A stretch of 64,000 bases of DNA from Paenibacillus oceani (GCF_014705615.1 NZ_JACXJA010000007.1:248001-312000), one strand, 5' to 3'; shown: positions 43,320 to 51,742, numbered from the stretch's first letter. A program made the numbers and translations. The notes: generated from the letters alone by a model not told the origin.

Positions 43320-43364
43320 TTGAAATGTTTTTTAAATGCGGTATGATTATGATAATGATTATCA
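43320..43364 (+). promoter_or_regulatory. Promoter with a perfect 7-1-7 Fur box
   Basis: TTGAAA (43320-43325), 16-base spacer, TATGAT (43342-43347). Directly after it is TGATAATGATTATCA (43350-43364), the ideal Bacillus 7-1-7 Fur box, overlapping the expected start site. It should place the following small gene under iron-dependent repression. Confidence 0.8.
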
Positions 43365-43400
43365 TTCTAGTAGGTCATTACGATTTGACGAGGAGTGCCG

Positions 43401-43577
43401 ATGATGACTTTCATGGTCCCGATCTTATTTGTCATATTGCTTGCGGTTGGCGGGATGGCCATATTTACCGGATGGGAGAACATTCGCCAGACGAAAGCTT
43501 GGAAAGCGCAGCCGGCCCGTACCGGCAGAGCGGTCCGATTGGACTGGAGCGGTTCGGAAGCCCGGGGGATGAAGTAA
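43401..43577 (+). CDS. Small single-helix membrane protein under a Fur box
   Basis: 58 residues from ATG 43401, with AGGAG five bases upstream. One membrane helix (MVPILFVILLAVGGMAIFTG) near the N-terminus and a basic cytoplasmic tail (RQTKAWKAQPARTGRAVRLDW). I do not recognise a family. The strong Fur box upstream implies expression when iron is scarce, and pfeT lies downstream, so a role in iron homeostasis is a reasonable inference. A weak terminator follows. Confidence 0.6.
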   Translation: MMTFMVPILFVILLAVGGMAIFTGWENIRQTKAWKAQPARTGRAVRLDWSGSEARGMK

Positions 43578-43630
43578 CAGTTAATCAAGGCGTGACTCCG
43601 TTCGTCGTAATAACTTAATCGTGGCCTGAG

Positions 43631-43660
43631 AAAAGCGGCGTTATAATCGGCGCTTTTTTT
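43631..43660 (+). terminator. Terminator after the small membrane protein
   Basis: Arms AAAAGCGGCG and CGGCGCTTTT (one mismatch) followed by T residues. Confidence 0.6.
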
Positions 43661-43663
43661 ATG

Positions 43664-43700
43664 TTGACGTTATTCGGTTATTTATTTATAATAAGTATAA
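43664..43700 (+). promoter_or_regulatory. pfeT promoter with an overlapping PerR box
   Basis: TTGACG (43664-43669), 17-base spacer, TATAAT (43687-43692). TTATAATAAGTATAA (43686-43700) differs by one base from the Bacillus PerR consensus TTATAATNATTATAA and covers the -10. The box is embedded in a larger inverted repeat (TATTTATA-ATAAG-TATAAATA). In B. subtilis pfeT belongs to the PerR regulon, which agrees. Confidence 0.7.
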
Positions 43701-43738
43701 ATAAGAACCGATGCTAAATAAAAAACGAGCTTTCTTAT

Positions 43739-43775
43739 CATGCTGTTCCCAATCGGGAGCAGCATGAGTCATTTT
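43739..43775 (+). terminator. Hairpin in the pfeT leader (possible attenuator)
   Basis: Twelve base pairs (arms CATGCTGTTCCC and GGGAGCAGCATG, one G-U) around AATC, followed after five bases by TTTTT. It lies between the pfeT promoter and its start codon. Confidence 0.5.
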
Positions 43776-43825
43776 TAAGGTACTAACAATGGTTCTCAAT
43801 CTCAAATAGAATGGAGCGATCGAAC

Positions 43826-45787
43826 ATGAACTCATCCCTTAATAACGTGGACCGCAACGTCCATTCCCCCATCGTGAAGCCGTCCATCCACAGCGTCAAA
43901 TCGTGGATCGCTCAATACGGCGAAGGAGCGGCTGCGCTTCTAAGCGGCTTGCTGATTGCCGTCGCTTGGTTGCTCGGGAACGTCTCGGACACGGCTTCCG
44001 TACTCGTCTACTTGCTTGCCTTCATTGTCGGCGGCTTCGCCAAAGCGAAGGAAGGGCTGGAGACGTTAATCCAGGAGCGCGATCTCGACGTAAACCTGCT
44101 CATGATCGTCGCCGCCATCGGTGCGGCTTGTATCGGGTACTGGGCGGAAGGCGCCGTTCTCATCTTCATCTTCTCTCTGAGCGGTGCGCTCGAGAGCTAC
44201 ACGATGGCGCGCAGCCACCGCGATATTTCGTCGCTGATGGAGCTGAAGCCGGAGACGGCCGTTTTGTATACGGATGGCCAGGAAACTGTAGTGCCGATTG
44301 AGCAGCTTTCCGTAGGCGATACGGTGATCGTGAAGCCGGGCGAGCGCATTCCGTCCGACGGCGTGGTGAAAGGCGGCGCTTCGGCGGTGAACCAGGCTTC
44401 GATCACAGGCGAATCCGTTCCGGTGGACAAAGTGGCAGGCGACGGAGTGTACGCAGGAACATTGAACGGCCAAGGCATCTTGTTCGTCGAAGTCACGCAG
44501 ACGAGCGAGTCGTCGCTGTTCGCCAAAATTATCCGTCTCGTTCAGGAAGCGCAAAGCGAGAAGCCGGCGTCGCAGCGGTTTATCGAACGGTTTGAACGAA
44601 TTTACGCCCGAGTGATTATCGCCGGTACGCTGCTGCTTGTCCTAGTGCCGCCGGTATTGTCGGCGGTAAGCTGGAGCGATGCGTTTTATAAAGCGATGGT
44701 ATTTCTCGTCGTCGCTTCTCCTTGCGCCCTCGTCGCTTCGATTATGCCGGCCGTGCTGTCGGCCGTCTCGAACGGTGCCCGCCAAGGACTGCTCGTCAAA
44801 GGCGGCGCCCATCTGGAGCATTTGGCGAATACCGCGGTTGTGGCGTTTGACAAAACTGGCACCTTAACCGAGGGCAAACCCGCGGTGACGGATGTAGTCG
44901 CATTCCGGTCTTACACGGAGGAGCAGGTGCTGGAGATCGCCGCTTCGATCGAAAGCTTCTCGGAGCATCCTCTGGCCAAAGCCGTCGTTCAGCACGCGGC
45001 TGAGCGCAAGCTGGAAGTAGGCCGTCCGGACCGGTTCACGTCGCTGACCGGTTTCGGAGTAGAAGCGGACTACAAGGGCGGGACATGGACGATAGGCAAG
45101 CCGGAATGGACGGATGCGGAGACGCGGGAGGCCGAGGTAACCGCTGCCGTTCATGAACTGGAGCAGCAGGGCAAGACGGTTGTCGTCCTGCGTGGCAGCG
45201 AAGGTCCGGCCGGCTTGATCGCGATGCAGGACCGCATCCGGCCGCAGGCGGCTGCCGTCGTCGCCCGTCTGAAACAGATGGGCATAAAGGTAGCGATGCT
45301 GACCGGCGACCAGGAGCGGACGGCTCAGGCGGTAGCTCGCGAAGCCGGCATCGATCTCGTCTACGCCCGGCTGCTGCCGGAGGAGAAGGTAGCGCGAATT
45401 AAAGAGCTGAGACAGACGTACGGCAAAGTCGCGATGGTCGGGGACGGCGTCAATGACGCGCCCGCGCTTGCGGCGGCTACGACGGGCATCGCCATGGGAG
45501 GAGCGGGCAGCGACTCCGCGCTCGAGACGGCGGATATCGTTCTGATGAACGACGATACAAGAAACATCGCCACCGCGATCGCGCTCGGGCAAAAAACGAA
45601 AAAGATCATTAAACAAAATCTCGTCTTCTCGATTTCGGTCATCGTTCTGCTGATCGCGGCCAACTTCCTGCAAGGGATCGCGCTTCCGCTCGGCGTAGTG
45701 GGGCATGAGGGAAGCACGATTCTCGTCATCTTAAACGGACTGCGCCTGCTCCGCGGCGTTCCGGACCGGTTCGCTTCCGGCGAATAA
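43826..45787 (+). CDS. pfeT: P1B-4 type metal ATPase (Fe(II) efflux, PfeT-like)
   Basis: 653 residues from ATG 43826 (GGAG nine bases upstream; ATG 43811 has none). No N-terminal metal-binding domain. TGES actuator motif, ASPCALVAS in the transport helix, DKTGTLTEG phosphorylation site (~345), TGDQ and GDGVNDAPAL hinge, and HEGSTILVILNGLRLL in the last helix. SPC plus HEGST defines the P1B-4 subgroup, which exports Fe(II)/Co(II); B. subtilis PfeT (formerly ZosA) is the nearest namesake I know. A PerR box in its promoter and a Fur box ~330 bases before that promoter fit iron and peroxide control. Zn or Co transport remains possible. Confidence 0.9.
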   Translation: MNSSLNNVDRNVHSPIVKPSIHSVKSWIAQYGEGAAALLSGLLIAVAWLLGNVSDTASVLVYLLAFIVGGFAKAKEGLETLIQERDLDVNLLMIVAAIGAACIGYWAEGAVLIFIFSLSGALESYTMARSHRDISSLMELKPETAVLYTDGQETVVPIEQLSVGDTVIVKPGERIPSDGVVKGGASAVNQASITGESVPVDKVAGDGVYAGTLNGQGILFVEVTQTSESSLFAKIIRLVQEAQSEKPASQRFIERFERIYARVIIAGTLLLVLVPPVLSAVSWSDAFYKAMVFLVVASPCALVASIMPAVLSAVSNGARQGLLVKGGAHLEHLANTAVVAFDKTGTLTEGKPAVTDVVAFRSYTEEQVLEIAASIESFSEHPLAKAVVQHAAERKLEVGRPDRFTSLTGFGVEADYKGGTWTIGKPEWTDAETREAEVTAAVHELEQQGKTVVVLRGSEGPAGLIAMQDRIRPQAAAVVARLKQMGIKVAMLTGDQERTAQAVAREAGIDLVYARLLPEEKVARIKELRQTYGKVAMVGDGVNDAPALAAATTGIAMGGAGSDSALETADIVLMNDDTRNIATAIALGQKTKKIIKQNLVFSISVIVLLIAANFLQGIALPLGVVGHEGSTILVILNGLRLLRGVPDRFASGE

Positions 45788-46020
45788 TCGAAGAAGGCAA
45801 TCGTCGCTCTTGGGAGCCGGAGACGGTTCACTGGATGGAATGTATACTTGGTTCACTGTACTAAGCGGGAAATGCGCCTGTTATGAAGTTTGAATGTAGA
45901 AGACAGCTCGTACAGCTCCTCGTAAGAGAGTACAGGAATGGGCAATGGGGCAGAAGGTTTGCATGAATTGGCAAGGGTCATGCTATAAGGATGTTGTTTG
46001 TCCCAAAAGTGTTTGCCTGA

Positions 46021-46110
46021 TGGAGAACTAGCCCCATTTCCAAACGAAAGGACCTCGATTTCCACGGTAACAGTGGAGGTTGAGGTTCTTTTCTCAAGGA
46101 AAAACCGGGT
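46021..46110. repeat. Dispersed hairpin repeat, copy 2 (inverted relative to copy 3)
   Basis: Left arm from AAAGGACCTC (46047) to TTTCCAC, loop near GGTAACA, right arm GTGGAGGTTGAGGTTCTTT. Its reverse complement aligns over about 90 bases with copy 3, including GTTTGGAAATGGGG beyond the hairpin. Confidence 0.75.
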
Positions 46111-46329
46111 CAAAGGGTGCCTCGCAACTCGAAAAATGAACTTGACAAGTAGTAGCCGGTTTTGGGAACAGTCCCTTTTACCAAGCCAGAAAGTGCCGCA
46201 GGCCGTTCATCGTGGCAAGTGTAACAGGGAGACGCCTCATACGTTGATCAATGTCCCGTTTATGGGGGTGAGAGACCCGAATAAGGGTGGTTTGTACCCT
46301 TTAATTTGCCCGAAAACCAGCTTGGACAC

Positions 46330-46430
46330 GAAATAAGAGCGGTTTGAAGCTGCTAAAATCGGCGAAAAGAGCGCACACCCCATCCGGCGGCTGAAATAAG
46401 AGATGCAAACCGCTTCTATTCGTCGCTGTC
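46330..46430. repeat. Short related motifs around GAAATAAGAG
   Basis: GAAATAAGAGCGGTTTG (46331) and GAAATAAGAGATGCAAACCG (46393) are a partial direct repeat, and the second contains the complement of the first's CGGTTTG, so an RNA fold is possible. The sequence looks like a degenerate intergenic repeat rather than a gene. Confidence 0.4.
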
Positions 46431-46538
46431 ACCCTAATATGGAGAAAATAGCGGGTGCCAGAGACTCTTATTTTGTGGATTGGGGCTGTCTGTCTCAACG
46501 TCTCAACCGTCCTGTTGCGATGTTCGAGCCCCGCTTAC

Positions 46539-46637
46539 AACCGATTTTCCCCTTGCAAATAAGACCTCAATCTCCACTTTACCGTGGAAGTCGAGGTCCT
46601 TACGTTTGGAAAGTGGCCTATTTCCCTCTCATGCGAA
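46539..46637. repeat. Dispersed hairpin repeat, copy 3
   Basis: Left arm AAGACCTCAATCTCCAC, loop TTTACC, right arm GTGGAAGTCGAGGTCCTT. Flanks CCCCGCTTACAACCG upstream and TTTCCCTCTCATGCGA downstream match copy 1 at 21846-21965. Confidence 0.75.
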
Positions 46638-46717
46638 CGCCGTTGGCACAGTTCCTCTTTTATAGGCTGCCAAGCCAATTGAAACTTCACAGGAAATGGA
46701 GTCGATCCGCGCACCGT

Positions 46718-47359
46718 TTATCGTTTGAACGAATGACGCTCCATCCGGTTCGGCTTCCATAGCCGGGCCGCTTTTATTTTGCGGGACAGCAGGGCGATAA
46801 CGTAGATCGCGGCAAGTACGCAGGGCAGCCATACCCATTTGAGCCCGGTGGTGGAGATGTAGCTCCACAAATCCTGGACCTGATCACCCGCTTGAAATCC
46901 GATGGTGAAATAAATGGAAGTCCAGACCAAGGCCGGTGCATAGGCAAAAAGGGCAAATCGCTTGAACCTCATCCGGTTCGTTCCCGCGAGGATGGGCATC
47001 AGATGGCGCACGACAGGGAAAAAACTGCTGATGCACAATGCGAAGCTGCCGTACTTCCCCATCAGCCTCTCGGTGAAACGGATATATCGGCTATATTTCT
47101 TATTCCGCAGACGGGCAAGCAGCTTGACACCGATCCACCGGCCGATCGAATAACCGACAGTTAGTGCGACGGCAAGACCCATATATATCGTGGCAAAGGC
47201 AGCGATCGGATAAAACAGCCCGCTGGAAGCGGCGGCGCCACCGGTCATCACGACAATCTCGTGCGGCAGCGGAAGCCCGAACAGACCGAGAGCGAGCTGA
47301 ATGAACAACGCCCAGTACCCTGCGTCGTCGATAAGACGGTAGATGAGATCGACGTTCAT
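46718..47359 (-). CDS. DedA-family membrane protein
   Basis: 213 residues with four to five predicted membrane helices. The N-terminal LFGLPLPHEIVVMTGGAAASSG carries the acidic residue of the DedA re-entrant loop, and SSFFPVVRHLMPILAGTNRM the conserved Arg and Gly of the second motif. DedA/VTT proteins act as lipid (undecaprenyl phosphate or phosphatidylethanolamine) flippases or half-channels coupled to ions. AAAGGAGG precedes ATG 47359. It is divergent from a two-component system, which may regulate it. Confidence 0.9.
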   Translation of the reverse strand: MNVDLIYRLIDDAGYWALFIQLALGLFGLPLPHEIVVMTGGAAASSGLFYPIAAFATIYMGLAVALTVGYSIGRWIGVKLLARLRNKKYSRYIRFTERLMGKYGSFALCISSFFPVVRHLMPILAGTNRMRFKRFALFAYAPALVWTSIYFTIGFQAGDQVQDLWSYISTTGLKWVWLPCVLAAIYVIALLSRKIKAARLWKPNRMERHSFKR

Positions 47360-47498
47360 CCCGGTTGCCTCCTTTATCGAATGATTCTACACGTTTAGTA
47401 TAGTCCCGGACTATTTAAATTTTCTTAAAACGGTCTAATCTGCTACAATCAATTCGAACGAAATTATACGGTATCCGGATGAAAAGGATGGGGGCTTA

Positions 47499-48185
47499 AT
47501 GAGAGTTCTGGTTGTTGAGGACGAGCCGTCTCTGCAAAAAGTGATACAGGACGTATTCGAAAGCGAGTCGTTCCAGACCGATTGCGCAGCTACCGGAGAC
47601 GACGGATATTTTTTGGCGGAGCAGGCAATTTACGATTTGATCGTGCTTGACATTATGCTGCCCGGGATGAGCGGGATCGATATCGTCAAAAAGCTTCGCG
47701 AGAGGTCGATCATGACGCCGATCATACTGCTGACGGCCAAAGACAGTCTGGAGGACCGGGTAGCCGGACTGGATGCCGGGGCGGACGACTATCTCGTCAA
47801 ACCTTTTGCCGTATCGGAGCTGCTGGCCCGGACGAGAGCGGTGCTTCGCAGGCAGGGAACGATTCATGCCGACGGCTTGCTCGTATGCGGTCCGATCCGG
47901 CTCGTGCCGGCGCTCCGGGACGCTTTTACGGGGGAGCAGGCATTAAAGCTGACGACCAAGGAATACGATCTGCTTGAATTTTTTATGTGCAACAAAGAGC
48001 AGATTTTGACCCGTGAGCAAATTCTGCACCGGATCTGGGGCTTCGACTCCGATACCGCTTCCAGCGCCGTCGATGTGTACGTCCACCTGCTGCGCAAAAA
48101 GCTGGCTGCCTGCGGCGTCGAATCGTTACTGCAGACGATCCGGGGCGCGGGGTATATGTTCAAGGGGGAGCAGCATGTTCCATAA
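47499..48185 (+). CDS. OmpR-family response regulator
   Basis: 228 residues. Receiver domain: VVEDEPSLQ, phospho-acceptor Asp in DLIVLDIMLPGMSG (~51), Thr in LLTAKDS, Lys in DYLVKPF. The DNA-binding winged helix (~125-225) has LTTKEYDLLEFF and SAVDVYVHLLRKK. It overlaps its kinase gene by 11 bases. The promoter is not clear; a -10-like TACAAT lies at 47444. The targets are unknown, the divergent DedA gene being the nearest candidate. Confidence 0.95.
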   Translation: MRVLVVEDEPSLQKVIQDVFESESFQTDCAATGDDGYFLAEQAIYDLIVLDIMLPGMSGIDIVKKLRERSIMTPIILLTAKDSLEDRVAGLDAGADDYLVKPFAVSELLARTRAVLRRQGTIHADGLLVCGPIRLVPALRDAFTGEQALKLTTKEYDLLEFFMCNKEQILTREQILHRIWGFDSDTASSAVDVYVHLLRKKLAACGVESLLQTIRGAGYMFKGEQHVP

Positions 48186-49434
48186 AACCAGGATACGCCT
48201 GGTCCTGTTATACTCGATCGTGATCCTTCTGATTTTGACCAGCTTCAGCGCGTTATTGTATGCGTATGTCCGTTACAAGCTGTTTGAGCAGGTCGACACA
48301 GGGCTTCAGCAGACGGAACGGAAGATCGTCCGGCTCGGCTTTCAGGATATCCATCCGGAGCTGGACATCGGCACGTTTTATTTGTTCTGGAACACCCAGG
48401 GGGAGCTGCTGAATCCGCTTCCGAAACGCTTCATCCCGGTCGAGCACCAGTACGGGTTCCGCCAGGAGCTGACCGAGCGCACGATGAAAAACATGACGTA
48501 TAACGGGCAAAGCTACAGGCTGCTGCAGTTCCCAAATGAAGGAAAAATCAAGCGGCCGTCCGACGATCCGTCCGTTCCCGTCATAGCGGCGGTGACGCTG
48601 CTGAAAGATTTGGGCGACGAGAAACGGATGCTGAAAGCGCTCCGGTTCGTCATTTTTATCGGAATCGCGGCAGGTATCGTGTTATCCGTCATTGCCGGCT
48701 TTTTTTTGGCGGGACGATCGCTTATTCCGATCCGGCGTTCATGGGACAAGCAGCAGCAGTTCGTGGCAGACGCTTCGCACGAGCTCAGGACGCCGACTAC
48801 GGTCATTCAGGCGCAGACGGAGCTGCTGTTCCGTCATCCCGGCCATACGATCGAGCAGGAAAGCGAAAACATCGCCAATGTGCTGAAGGAGAGCAAGCGG
48901 ATGGGCAAGCTGATCGACGATCTGCTGACGCTCGCGCGCTCCGATTCGGACCAGTTGCAGATTCAATCGAACACGTTTCCGCTCGGTCCGCTCCTGGAGG
49001 ATATTGCCCAGCAGTTCCGGTACTTGGCCGAAACGAAAAGCATTACGATCAACACCGATATACAGGAAGGAACGGTATTCCGCGGGGACGAGGGCCGAAT
49101 CCGCCAACTGATCGTCATTTTACTGGACAACTCCTTGAAGTATACGCCTGCGGACGGAACGATCGAGCTGCACTGCCGCAAAAGCTCCAGCGCCGTTCAT
49201 CTGGTCGTCAAGGACAGCGGCTGCGGCATCGGCCAGGAGCACATCTCCCGGATATTCGAACGGTTCTACCGGGTCAATATTTCGCGTTCGCGGACGGAGG
49301 GCGGGACCGGGCTCGGCTTGTCGATCGCCAAGTGGATCGTAGAGGCGCATGACGGCGACATCCGCGTCCAGTCCGAGCTGACCAAGGGGACGACGTTCCA
49401 TATTACCTTTCCGCAAAAAAAACAAAGAGAGTAA
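48175..49434 (+). CDS. Sensor histidine kinase
   Basis: 419 residues from ATG 48175, which overlaps the regulator stop; SD GGGGGAG. Two membrane helices (~8-28 and ~160-182) enclose an extracytoplasmic region of about 130 residues. No clear HAMP: the second helix leads almost directly into the H-box DASHELRTPTTVIQ. Further motifs are LLDNSLKYTP (N box), DSGCGIG (G1) and GGTGLGLSIAKW (G2), so the kinase core is complete. The stimulus is unknown. Confidence 0.95.
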   Translation: MFHKTRIRLVLLYSIVILLILTSFSALLYAYVRYKLFEQVDTGLQQTERKIVRLGFQDIHPELDIGTFYLFWNTQGELLNPLPKRFIPVEHQYGFRQELTERTMKNMTYNGQSYRLLQFPNEGKIKRPSDDPSVPVIAAVTLLKDLGDEKRMLKALRFVIFIGIAAGIVLSVIAGFFLAGRSLIPIRRSWDKQQQFVADASHELRTPTTVIQAQTELLFRHPGHTIEQESENIANVLKESKRMGKLIDDLLTLARSDSDQLQIQSNTFPLGPLLEDIAQQFRYLAETKSITINTDIQEGTVFRGDEGRIRQLIVILLDNSLKYTPADGTIELHCRKSSSAVHLVVKDSGCGIGQEHISRIFERFYRVNISRSRTEGGTGLGLSIAKWIVEAHDGDIRVQSELTKGTTFHITFPQKKQRE

Positions 49435-49440
49435 CACAAG

Positions 49441-49496
49441 AAGGGCTTCCCGGGCGCATGTTACCATGACGCATTGCCGGAGAAGCCCTTTGTTTT
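49441..49496 (+). terminator. Terminator after the two-component operon
   Basis: Arms AAGGGCTTC and GAAGCCCTT with a 32-base loop, then TGTTTT. Confidence 0.65.
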
Positions 49497-49637
49497 AAAG
49501 GCCGGAATGTGTAAGTTTCCTAAGGTGTTCAAAATGGTGAAATAAAATATTTTTAACAAGGAAATCCTTCACCTACGCAAGGTCATTCATCGTGGCTAAG
49601 GCTTCGTTAAGAAGCTTTTCTTTTTATTTCTGTCCCG

Positions 49638-50975
49638 TTATGGCGACGGGGGACCTTTGCTGACCCAGAACGTAACTTTGCTGCCTTTCTCCACTTTCTT
49701 GCTCGGAACCGGGTCCTGCCGGATCACAGTGCCCGCTGCCTGAGTGCCGAATTCGATAAAATATTCGTATTTGAGACCGTAGGCCAGCGCCAGCTTCTCG
49801 GCGTCTTCCCTAGCCAGGCCGGTTAAGGTCGGGATGTCCACCACATCGCCGGAACCGGACCCGGGAGCGGGAGTGACCGGCGGTTTTACCGGGTCAGGCG
49901 CAGGCTGATCTTTTTTGGGCACCTCCGTAGGCCCCTGCTTCTGCTGGGCCGGCTGATCGGGCGTAGCGACGGACGGCGCTTCCTCCCCTTTATTGCCAGT
50001 AATTCCCAGCAGCAGCGTAAATACTCCGACGAAAACGGCGACCCCTACAAGCGCGAACGCCCCGCCGATCCAAAGCGACTTGCTGATCCGGAATAAGCGC
50101 CCCTTCCGGCCGTCCGAAACAGCCTCATCCGCCTCCGCTTCATCGGCTTCCGCCTGCAAGTCGTCGTTCGGATCTTCATCAGGCACCGCTTCATAACGGC
50201 GTTCATGATCGTCGGACGGGGAGCGCGGTTCTTTACGCGAAGGCAGCGGGGGAGCGAGCGGATCGCCCGACCGGTTGTCTCCGTGAACGATTTCCGGGCG
50301 CATATCCGAGACGATACGGACGAGATCGGCAGCCGTAATGTTTTCCTGCCAGCCTTCCGTTAGAGCCGTAATCGCCGTTTCCTTCACCGAGGAAGGAACG
50401 TGGCGCATCGCCTGCCGGAGCTGGGCGGAGAACGTGCCCGCTTCCGCAGGCACGACAAGCGAGCCGACAACGAGCTGGTACAAGAGCCCGCTTAAATGTT
50501 TGACGAGTCGATCCTTGAAGGAAGGCGCGTTCCACGTATCGATGACGTTGATCCGCATCTCCTCGGTAACCCATAGATTGCCGGCTTCGAGCGAGAAGTC
50601 GAGCGGTCTCTGCTCCGCTGCGTCCAGCAGGGCCGCACCGAAATCGCCCACCATCGAGGCGGCTTCCTTAAAGGACAACGGATGCTCCTGAATGAAATCG
50701 CGCAGCGGGCGGCCTTCCTTGTAATTCAGGACGGCGCGCAGTTGCTCCTCTCCGACCTCGACATCCAGAACGTGCATAAATTCCGGCTGGTGAAGGCCGT
50801 GAGAAGCTTTGCTCAGCCCGGCGATCGCTCCGGACTTGCCGGTTTCTCCCTGATACGGAATTTCGTATATGAATACGAGCCGTTTTAAGGCCGTGTCTTT
50901 GCCGATATATAAGGTGCCTTGCTGGAGCGGTGTTACGAGCCTCTCCAGAATATAACGGTTTGAAAATGGCTTCAT
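49638..50975 (-). CDS. PASTA-domain membrane protein with a degenerate kinase-like domain
   Basis: 445 residues with topology like PrkC/Stk kinases: an N-terminal cytoplasmic kinase-like region (~1-250), an acidic linker (EADEAEADEA), one membrane helix (~303-327), a Pro-rich spacer and one PASTA domain (~378-445; IPTLTGLAREDAEKLALAYGLK...VSKGPPS). The kinase-like part keeps order but lacks catalytic residues: YILERLVTPLQQGTLY has no Gly loop, VFIYEIP replaces VAxK, PLDFSLEAGNL replaces HRDxKxxN, and DTW replaces DFG. It is probably a pseudokinase that senses cell-wall fragments. GGGGGGA precedes ATG 50975. Confidence 0.82.
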   Translation of the reverse strand: MKPFSNRYILERLVTPLQQGTLYIGKDTALKRLVFIYEIPYQGETGKSGAIAGLSKASHGLHQPEFMHVLDVEVGEEQLRAVLNYKEGRPLRDFIQEHPLSFKEAASMVGDFGAALLDAAEQRPLDFSLEAGNLWVTEEMRINVIDTWNAPSFKDRLVKHLSGLLYQLVVGSLVVPAEAGTFSAQLRQAMRHVPSSVKETAITALTEGWQENITAADLVRIVSDMRPEIVHGDNRSGDPLAPPLPSRKEPRSPSDDHERRYEAVPDEDPNDDLQAEADEAEADEAVSDGRKGRLFRISKSLWIGGAFALVGVAVFVGVFTLLLGITGNKGEEAPSVATPDQPAQQKQGPTEVPKKDQPAPDPVKPPVTPAPGSGSGDVVDIPTLTGLAREDAEKLALAYGLKYEYFIEFGTQAAGTVIRQDPVPSKKVEKGSKVTFWVSKGPPSP

Positions 50976-51237
50976 CTGGAATCCCCCCTATATGTCTATA
51001 CCCATATTGTTCGCGTACGCCGCTGCTTTTTGGGGTAAGAGAAAGCTCTGAATGCGAAGCTTTCCAATAAAATACATAGGAATGATTGCGGAGCCTTGAT
51101 CGCAGCTTGGCAGAGCCGTATAGACAATTCCTATAACTTTAATACGATTTATAAATTTCCTGATGGAAATCCGGTTTTATATACTGAAATTGACAAGCAC
51201 ATCGTTCAACAAATACAAAATACAGGGAGGTGTCCGG

Positions 51238-51711
51238 ATGTCCGACATTGTGAAAAACCAATTTGATAGTGCGGCGGACCGTTACGACAGCCAGAGAAAA
51301 CGGTTGATTCCTTGCTTCGACGACTTTTACAGCGCGGCCGCCTCCTGGATCGAGACCAGCGAGCCGGCTCCGCGCATATTGGATCTTGGCGCAGGCACGG
51401 GCCTGTTCGCCAGATTCGCCAGACGGAAGTTTCCGGAAGCATGGCTGACCCTGGTCGATCTGAGCGATAATATGATCGGGCCGGCGCGCACCCGATTTGC
51501 AGGAGACACCCGGGTCGAATGCATTGTAGCTGATTATACTAGTTATTCGTACCGGGGACAATACGACGCTGTCATCTCTTCGCTGTCAATCCATCATTTG
51601 TCCCATGAACAGAAGAGAGCGTTGTTTCGCACCGTCTACGAACTGCTGCATGAGGGAGGCGTCTTCGTAAATGCGGATCAGACTTCGGGTTCGACGCCGT
51701 ATTTGCCGCAC
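51238..51711 (+). pseudogene. Class I SAM-dependent methyltransferase, 3'-truncated
   Basis: Start ATG 51238 with GGGAGG eight bases upstream. Motif I is ILDLGAGTGLFA, the acidic end of strand 2 is LVDLSDNM, and ISSLSIHHLSHEQK and LLHEGGVFVNADQTSG are post-motif blocks of a ~220-residue methyltransferase. Homology stops at about residue 155, just where the terminator of the convergent gene begins (51713). The frame then continues antisense through that gene to 52035 and is composed of low-complexity, Arg-rich sequence. The last two strands of the fold are lost, so activity is doubtful. Confidence 0.7.
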
Positions 51712-51712
51712 G

Positions 51713-51742
51713 AAAAGCCGGCCCGTCGAAAGGGCCGGCTTA
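51713..51742 (-). terminator. Terminator of the convergent hypothetical gene
   Basis: Arms AAGCCGGCCC and GGGCCGGCTT with TTTT on the minus strand. Confidence 0.8.

Larger units (their letters stand above)
45788..46717. other. 930-base non-coding region with repeats
   Basis: No supportable gene. It contains copies 2 and 3 of the dispersed hairpin repeat and, between them, short related motifs around GAAATAAGAG (46330 and 46392). The stretch 45788-46010 holds nothing I recognise. The open frames here are short, lack good starts and look like chance frames across repeats. Confidence 0.6.

Noticed and set aside
45998-46762. Overlapping small plus-strand frames of 60-119 codons between pfeT and dedA
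   Set aside because: They lie across repeats, have poor starts and no common composition with neighbouring genes.
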